From assembly GCA_946407175.1 (NCBI GenBank), contig CAMJNB010000087.1, forward strand, positions 1-6,182: a stretch of DNA of 6,182 bases. Direction: 5' to 3'. A program made the position numbers and the translations under genes. Origin of the DNA: an uncultured Selenomonadales bacterium. GTDB taxonomy: Bacteria > Bacillota_C > Negativicutes > Selenomonadales > Selenomonadaceae. Numbering within the stretch: the first letter of the stretch is position 1; every line of letters starts with the position of its first letter. Under the pieces are notes generated by a model. It saw only the letters and a list, made by a program, of their open reading frames with translations. It did no database searches and was not told the DNA's origin. Below, one piece after another: positions 5,786 through 6,182 of this stretch.

Positions 5786-5818
5786 AAATCCCTGCAAAAA
5801 TGTTGCACGGGATTTTTT
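5786..5818 (+). terminator. Rho-independent terminator after the phytase-like gene
   Basis: AAATCCC (5786-5792) pairs with GGGATTT (5809-5815) and the inner TGCAA (5793-5797) pairs with TTGCA (5803-5807), leaving a five-base loop and one bulged C (5808). A run of six T (5813-5818) ends it. The hairpin begins 28 bp after the stop codon at 5757 and separates this gene from the next promoter, whose -35 begins at 5821. Confidence 0.9.
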
Positions 5819-5820
5819 GG

Positions 5821-5849
5821 TTGACGGAAAAAAATTTGCGTGATACACT
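5821..5849 (+). promoter_or_regulatory. Sigma-A promoter of the S55-domain gene
   Basis: TTGACG (5821-5826), a 17-bp spacer and TACACT (5844-5849) form a promoter. The TGA just before the -10 supplies an extended -10 TG. Transcription would start near 5856, giving a leader of about 100 nt whose second half is a heptad-repeat array. The promoter begins two bases after the T-run of the preceding terminator. Confidence 0.65.
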
Positions 5850-5886
5850 TCAACAAAATTTCATTTTTAAAATTATTTCTGTATCT

Positions 5887-5943
5887 AGTAAATAGTGAAT
5901 AAGTAAACAGCTAAAAGCTACCGGCTAAAAGCTACCGGCTGAC
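5887..5943. repeat. Heptanucleotide repeat array in the leader of the S55-domain gene
   Basis: Eight 7-bp units with one extra base at 5901 run up to the SD site. They start with AGTAAAT and AGTGAAT (5887-5900), pass through AGTAAAC (5902-5908) and AGCTAAA (5909-5915), and then alternate AGCTACC, GGCTAAA, AGCTACC and GGCTGAC (5916-5943). The SD AAGGAG begins at 5944, overlapping none of the units. The GCTACCGGCT decamer occurs twice here and once beside obg. Confidence 0.75.
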
Positions 5944-5957
5944 AAGGAGTGACGAAT

Positions 5958-6182
5958 TTGCGAAGTTTATTGGAGAAATTATTATTTTTAATCGTACCCG
6001 CAATAATCCTTTTGTCGCAAAACGTTTTTGCAATGGAAGAGATAATGCCGCTTGAACAAGTTAAACGCGGCATGAGCGGCAAAGGCTACACGATCGTCGA
6101 AAGTACGGGAGAAATCGAACCGTTTGACGTTGATATAGTCGGCTTGACGGACGATCGCAAAGGGTCAACCACAATGATAATG
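5958..6182 (+). CDS. Exported protein with SpoIVB-type S55 peptidase domain, N-terminal part
   Basis: Seventy-five codons remain open to the window edge. The TTG at 5958 has a strong SD AAGGAG (5944-5949) 8 nt upstream; an in-frame GTG at 5949 overlaps that SD and is unlikely. A signal peptide is clear: a short start with Arg and Lys, a hydrophobic stretch (residues 8-20) and a cleavage site after VFA (25). The mature start reads EIMPLEQVKRGMSGKGYTIV followed by EIEPFDVDIVG. This is the characteristic beginning of S55 (SpoIVB peptidase) domains in non-sporulation proteins of Negativicutes and some Proteobacteria, from my knowledge of that family. The catalytic residues lie beyond the window, so activity cannot be judged. 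It has its own promoter and a repeat-filled leader. Confidence 0.8.
   Translation, partial: MRSLLEKLLFLIVPAIILLSQNVFAMEEIMPLEQVKRGMSGKGYTIVESTGEIEPFDVDIVGLTDDRKGSTTMIM

Noticed and set aside
5590..5856. Minus-strand open frame of 88 residues over the phytase 3' end
   Set aside because: It runs through the terminator and the opposite strand of conserved phytase sequence, with no SD; it reads as an antisense shadow.
5949..5951. GTG start for the S55-domain gene
   Set aside because: It overlaps the AAGGAG site it would need, whereas the in-frame TTG at 5958 has ideal spacing.

Overview
The window looks like chromosomal DNA from a diderm Firmicute of the Negativicutes, most likely a Selenomonas-like rumen or gut anaerobe. 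Four things point this way. There is an LPS-type GT9 glycosyltransferase beside low-GC Firmicute-style genes. There is a cysteine phytase of the Selenomonas ruminantium PhyA type. There is an exported protein with the start of a SpoIVB/S55 domain. And there is the N-terminus of a large protein that I recall only from selenomonads. By eye the base composition is moderately AT-rich, with TTG starts and strong Shine-Dalgarno (SD) sites.

Layout. Positions 1-700 (minus) hold the first 233 codons of a large, probably secreted protein with a consensus sigma-A promoter. Positions 701-917 are non-coding and hold that promoter, a 72-bp imperfect palindrome and a 7-bp-periodic repeat. Positions 918-2204 (minus) are obg, the 50S-assembly GTPase. 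It diverges from a GT9 heptosyltransferase-like gene (2345-3505, plus); the two promoters are nearly superimposed, and the obg leader consists almost entirely of heptanucleotide repeats. Positions 4802 down to 3528 (minus) hold a likely two-gene unit: engB, a second ribosome-assembly GTPase, followed 33 bp later by a class III self-inhibited Fic AMP-transferase. The Fic gene runs convergently into the glycosyltransferase gene with only 22 bp between them and no visible terminator. Positions 4870-5757 (plus) encode an exported PTP-like inositol-polyphosphate phosphatase, divergent from engB across 67 bp that include a G8 tract, and followed by a clear intrinsic terminator. Immediately after that terminator a new promoter and a second heptad-repeat leader introduce an exported S55-type protein that is cut by the window edge.

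Functionally this is a mix rather than one pathway: two housekeeping GTPases for ribosome assembly, envelope glycan synthesis, phosphate or inositol-phosphate scavenging outside the cytoplasm, secreted proteins, and one Fic enzyme that may act as a regulator or toxin. The strongest unexplained signal is a family of AGCT-rich heptanucleotide arrays in three intergenic regions. In two of them the array fills or abuts the transcribed leader just before the SD site. No phage, insertion sequence, CRISPR array, tRNA or rRNA is visible.
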